Positions 60,879 through 64,000 of a stretch of 64,000 nucleotides of DNA are shown here, one piece after another. The notes beneath the pieces are model-generated. The model was not told the DNA's origin. It did no database searches and saw only the letters and a program-made list of their open reading frames with translations. Positions within the stretch are counted from its first letter, which is position 1, and the number at the start of each line of letters is the position of its first letter. Source of the DNA: Guptibacillus hwajinpoensis (GTDB lineage: Bacteria > Bacillota > Bacilli > Bacillales > Bacillaceae_O); NCBI GenBank assembly GCA_016841765.1, contig JAENYN010000001.1:1-64000 (forward strand). The letters are read 5' to 3'. Position numbers and translations under genes: made by a program.

Positions 60879-62408
60879 CTAATTCCGGATGAGATAGTCA
60901 AACGCGCCTAACGCAGCGCTTGCACCGGATCCCATCGAAATGATGATCTGGTTGTACGGGCTGTCTGTGCAATCGCCGGCGGCAAACAATCCCGGGATTG
61001 TGGTGGCGCCGCTTTTATCAACGACGATTTCGCCAATGCGGTTGCGTTCGACTGATTCGTCCAGCCAATCGGTGTTTGGCACAAGGCCGATTTGGACGAA
61101 TACACCCTGTAATTCGATGTGTTTCTCTTCACTGGTTTCGCGGTCGATGTAGCTGATGCCATCTACGTTGCCGGTTCCGGTGATTTCTTTTGTCTGGGCA
61201 TTTGTCACGACCGTAACATTCGTCAGGCTGTGCAGACGTTTTTGCAGCACATCGTCAGCCTTCAGCTCTGGCATGAATTCAAGCACCGTCACATGATTTA
61301 CGATGCCGGCGAGATCGATCGCCGCTTCAATGCCGGAGTTTCCGCCGCCGATGACAGCGACGTCTTTGCCTTCAAAGAGCGGTCCGTCACAGTGAGGGCA
61401 GTAAGCCACACCTTTGTTCTTGAGCTCAGCCTCTCCCGGTATGCCCAGCGTTCGCCAGCGGGCACCGGTTGAGATAATAACACTTTTGCTTTTCAATACA
61501 GCGCCATTATCAAGTTCGAGCTCGAACAGGTCCTTCTTTTCCAGGCGTTTGGCACGCTGCAAGTTCATGACATCGATGCCGTAGTCTTTGACGTGCTCTT
61601 CCAGGCTGGCGACGAGCTTCGGCCCTTCCGTATGCTTCACACTGATGAAGTTCTCAATGCTTAGCGTATCGAGAACCTGCCCGCCGAAGCGTTCAGCCAC
61701 AATGCCTGTCCGGATCCCTTTCCGGGCTGCGTAAATGGCCGCACTTGACCCTGCAGGGCCGCCTCCGACAACGAGGACATCATACGGATCTTTATTCGAA
61801 AGCTCTTCTGGATCCGGGCCTTCACTGATTTTAGCGAGAAGTTCCTCAAGCGTCATCCGTCCGCCGCTAAGGAATTCGCCATTTAAGTAGACAGCCGGTA
61901 CAGCCATGATATTTTTGCTTTCGACCTCTTGCTTGTAGGCAGCGCCGTCAATCATCGTATGGCTAATGCCAGGGTTGAGAACGCTCATGATGTTCAGGGC
62001 CTGTACAACGTCCGGGCAGTTGTGGCAGCTCAAACTCACAAACGTTTCAAAGCGGTATTCACCGCTGATGTTTTTGATCTGGTCAATGACACTTTGATCG
62101 ACTTTTGGCGGCCTGCCGCTTACTTGAAGGAGAGCGAGCACAAATGACGTAAATTCGTGCCCTAAAGGAATGCCGGCAAAGGCAACGCCGCCGTCTTCCC
62201 CAACGCGGTTCACACTGAAACTCGGCGTTCTGTTCAATTCTGCTTTTTCAACGTTTATTTTGGAAGACATGGAAGATACTTCATCAACGAGCTCTAGCAT
62301 GTCCTTCGAGACATCATCTTCACCTGCGCTGACTTTAAGTACTACATCGTTTTCCATGAGTTCGAGATATTGTTTTAATTGTGTTTTGATATCTGCTTCA
62401 AGTACCAT
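60879..62408 (-). CDS. ahpF: Alkyl hydroperoxide reductase subunit F
   Basis: Flavoprotein disulfide reductase of 509 residues that passes electrons from NADH to AhpC. The N-terminal double-thioredoxin-fold domain (1-200) has the redox pair C128/C131 (SCHNCPD). The thioredoxin-reductase-like part has FAD loop VGGGPAGSSAA (about 214-224), the active CPHC (C337/C340) and the NADH loop IGGGNSGIEAA. Full length for the family. It follows ahpC by 25 bases in one operon controlled from the PerR box upstream of ahpC. Confidence 0.95.
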   Translation of the reverse strand: MVLEADIKTQLKQYLELMENDVVLKVSAGEDDVSKDMLELVDEVSSMSSKINVEKAELNRTPSFSVNRVGEDGGVAFAGIPLGHEFTSFVLALLQVSGRPPKVDQSVIDQIKNISGEYRFETFVSLSCHNCPDVVQALNIMSVLNPGISHTMIDGAAYKQEVESKNIMAVPAVYLNGEFLSGGRMTLEELLAKISEGPDPEELSNKDPYDVLVVGGGPAGSSAAIYAARKGIRTGIVAERFGGQVLDTLSIENFISVKHTEGPKLVASLEEHVKDYGIDVMNLQRAKRLEKKDLFELELDNGAVLKSKSVIISTGARWRTLGIPGEAELKNKGVAYCPHCDGPLFEGKDVAVIGGGNSGIEAAIDLAGIVNHVTVLEFMPELKADDVLQKRLHSLTNVTVVTNAQTKEITGTGNVDGISYIDRETSEEKHIELQGVFVQIGLVPNTDWLDESVERNRIGEIVVDKSGATTIPGLFAAGDCTDSPYNQIIISMGSGASAALGAFDYLIRN

Positions 62409-62433
62409 TTACCGCACTCCTTTTGCTCTCTTC

Positions 62434-62997
62434 TTATATTTTACCGACTAGATCAAGGCCTGGTGTAAGTGTTTCTTCGCCTTCTTTCCATTTCGCAGGG
62501 CAAACTTCTCCAGGATTGTTGCGGACATATTGGGCAGCTTTGATTTTGCTTACGAGAACATCCGCATCACGGCCGATGCCTTCTGCGTTGACTTCCACTG
62601 TCTGGATGATTCCATCCGGATCAATGACAAAGGTTCCGCGGTTAGCAAGGCCTGTTTCTTCATCAAGTACATCAAAATTGCGGGATAGCACCTGTGATGG
62701 GTCGCCGATCATTGCATACTTGATCTTGTTGATTGTTTCAGAACTGTCGTGCCAGCCTTTATGTGTGAAGTGAGTGTCTGTTGACACGGAATAAGCTTCA
62801 ACACCAAGCTTTTGAAGTGTTTCATAGTTGTTTTGAAGATCCTCAAGCTCAGTCGGGCAAACGAAAGTGAAATCCGCAGGGTAAAAGAGAACGACACTCC
62901 ACTGGCCTTTAAAGTTTTCTTCCGTTACCTCGATAAACTCACCATTTTTGAATGCTTGCGCTTTGAAAGGTTGTACTTCTTTTCCGATTAAAGACAT
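62434..62997 (-). CDS. ahpC: Alkyl hydroperoxide reductase subunit C (peroxiredoxin)
   Basis: Typical 2-Cys peroxiredoxin of 187 residues reducing H2O2 and organic peroxides. The peroxidatic Cys is C47 (TFVCPTE) and the resolving Cys C166 (EVCPAKW), with the conserved [15 protein letters not shown] and [11 protein letters not shown] blocks. It is almost certainly the abundant peroxidase of the cell, paired with ahpF. A PerR-type box lies 66-80 bases upstream of the start, indicating induction by peroxide. Confidence 0.96.
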   Translation of the reverse strand: MSLIGKEVQPFKAQAFKNGEFIEVTEENFKGQWSVVLFYPADFTFVCPTELEDLQNNYETLQKLGVEAYSVSTDTHFTHKGWHDSSETINKIKYAMIGDPSQVLSRNFDVLDEETGLANRGTFVIDPDGIIQTVEVNAEGIGRDADVLVSKIKAAQYVRNNPGEVCPAKWKEGEETLTPGLDLVGKI

Positions 62998-63062
62998 AAG
63001 TTAATTCCTCCTGTTTTGTGTGATGTATTTATAGATAACATCATTTTATAATGATTTTTTAT

Positions 63063-63077
63063 CTATAATAATTATAA
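63063..63077. promoter_or_regulatory. PerR box upstream of ahpC
   Basis: CTATAATAATTATAA matches the PerR consensus TTATAATNATTATAA at 14 of 15 positions. A weaker half match (TTATAATGATT) lies at 63046-63056. Confidence 0.8.
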
Positions 63078-63144
63078 TTCAATACTTATTATCATATACC
63101 TTTCTCGGTAAGTCAACAGAAAAATACTATCTTTTTCAATTAAT

Positions 63145-63159
63145 TAATAATCATTATCA
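63145..63159. promoter_or_regulatory. Fur-like box upstream of ahpC
   Basis: TAATAATCATTATCA matches the 7-1-7 Fur consensus TGATAATNATTATCA at all but one position. It is about 150 bases upstream of ahpC; whether it acts on ahpC or is a PerR/Fur crossover site is open. The stretch 63160-63411 holds no recognisable gene. Confidence 0.6.
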
Positions 63160-63411
63160 GTACTTATTGAGAAAATCATGCCCGAATTTCGATTCCAGGT
63201 AAAAATACCTTTCCGGCTTCCCCGGTAGCGGACAAGCACCTCATCATTGACGGCAGCAAAAATAGCCCCTTGTCTTAAACAAACGTTTATTTAATGAGAG
63301 GCCCAGGCTGGAATAGGAATGAACACGCGTAACATCAAACACCAAACGTACCCCTTTTGGCGTCGGCTAGTGCTTGCCACTAAATCTCCCTTCCCCCGTC
63401 ACAACTTCAAT

Positions 63412-63453
63412 AAAAAAAGACTTATCGCCATAGCAATAGCAATAAGTCTTTTT
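63412..63453. terminator. Terminator after the ECF S-component gene
   Basis: AAAAAGACTTAT paired with ATAAGTCTTTTT around an 18-base loop that itself holds short repeats of ATAGCA. It overlaps the last base of the S-component gene and would work in both directions. Confidence 0.8.
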
Positions 63454-64000
63454 CAGCCTCGCATATTCATTTCAACAGAATTGTTATACTTCGCCAGCAA
63501 TTGTCCGAGCAGCTTCACTAAAATCGGGCCCAGCACAACATAAATGACAGCATTTCCCCCGGCGTGCATGAGATCGAACGGGAGCCCGGCGAGATAGTAC
63601 GGGATGAGTTTGTCAAAGCCGAAAATCGGCGCCTGTGCCAGGGAGATGATGAAGCCATACAGCAGCCCGGCCGCACCGGCATATATGGCCATTACCCACA
63701 GCGGCAATTTTTCAAATACAGGGCGGATGAACAAGCCGGTGACCAGGACGACAACCGCATATGCAATCAGCTGGGAGATTGTCCAGGTTCCCATTCCGAG
63801 CGTCAAGTTGGACAACAGCACGGTAAGCATCGCATTGGCAAGGCCGAAACGGATGCCCATCAATAATGTTGTGATCAGGATGATGTCAGTCGTCGGCTGG
63901 ATATTCGGCAGAAAGGCGAATGCGTTGCGGCTCACGACCGCAAGAGCGGTGAGCATTGCCAGAAGGGCAATGCTCTTAAGATTGGTGATCGGCGGACTTG
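63453..64000 (-). CDS. ECF transporter S component, partial at the window edge
   Basis: Membrane protein of at least 182 residues, reading open to the right end of the window; the true start lies beyond 64000. An internal ATG at 63954-63956 is not the start, because the upstream codons (NLKSIALLA) continue the first membrane helix. About six helices fit the substrate-specific S subunit of energy-coupling-factor vitamin transporters (FLPNIQPTTDIILITTLLMG is a common opening). The transported vitamin cannot be read from this part; ATPase and T-component genes are not in view. Confidence 0.75.
   Translation of the reverse strand, partial: SPPITNLKSIALLAMLTALAVVSRNAFAFLPNIQPTTDIILITTLLMGIRFGLANAMLTVLLSNLTLGMGTWTISQLIAYAVVVLVTGLFIRPVFEKLPLWVMAIYAGAAGLLYGFIISLAQAPIFGFDKLIPYYLAGLPFDLMHAGGNAVIYVVLGPILVKLLGQLLAKYNNSVEMNMRG

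Overview
The window looks like chromosomal DNA of a Bacillaceae bacterium (Bacillus in the broad sense; genus not resolved). Supporting signs are strong AGGAGG-type ribosome sites, frequent GTG/TTG starts, sigma-A promoters, a cre-like site, a PerR box, a B. subtilis-style gene repertoire, and short Bacillus-type intergenic repeats. No rRNA, tRNA, phage or transposase gene was seen. Layout, left to right: (1) 150-8802, all on the minus strand, is a beta-mannooligosaccharide locus: a cellobiose 2-epimerase-type enzyme, two GH130 phosphorylases, an ABC importer without its own ATPase, a DUF624 protein and a LacI regulator. Two matching LacI-type operators sit at its two promoters. (2) 9218-21876, also minus, is a beta-1,3-glucan locus: a secreted GH16 laminarinase with SLH-like and carbohydrate-binding modules, a second ATPase-less ABC importer, a GH1 beta-glucosidase, a second LacI regulator and a large GH161/GH94 phosphorylase. 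Seven copies of a GAAACCGGTTTC-type operator tie the locus together. Both loci favour energy-saving phosphorolysis after uptake. 

(3) 22185-30920 is a mixed stretch: a 5 x 51 bp tandem repeat, a Tat-exported multicopper oxidase, a small-molecule kinase, two uncharacterised proteins, threonine dehydratase, an NAD(P)-binding protein, a secreted glycerophosphodiesterase and a small unknown protein. (4) 31023-34846 is an ascorbate-type PTS (IIC, IIB, and a PRD regulator carrying the IIA domain) with no catabolic enzyme beside it. (5) 35091-40407 holds a HesB-like protein, an ACT-domain + UPF0210 (PFL) operon behind a glycine riboswitch and terminator, a ROK fructokinase next to what looks like the tail of a lost GH13 enzyme, and a type I DNA methylase (HsdM) without HsdS or HsdR. 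Four copies of a GTGCCTGACCCCC-type hairpin lie between 30.3 and 37.7 kb. 

(6) 40692-51581 is the most interesting region: a sigma-54 regulon. A PAS-type enhancer-binding protein, four -24/-12 promoter candidates and three copies of a 20-bp paired TGATCA site surround eight catabolic genes: two thiolases, an acyl-CoA ligase, a carotenoid-oxygenase-family protein, a nitronate monooxygenase-like protein, a muconolactone-isomerase-family protein, an alpha/beta hydrolase and a thioesterase. The substrate is not known. It is probably an aromatic or apocarotenoid/stilbene-like compound whose double bond is cleaved and whose side chain is shortened through CoA intermediates. 

(7) 51770-55987 is a small glycoside locus (ArsR-type regulator, GPH symporter, GH2 enzyme). 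(8) 56499-64000 contains a Gre-like factor, a SWIM/SNF2 helicase, a small unknown protein, the ahpC-ahpF peroxide operon under a PerR box, and an ECF transporter S component cut by the window edge.
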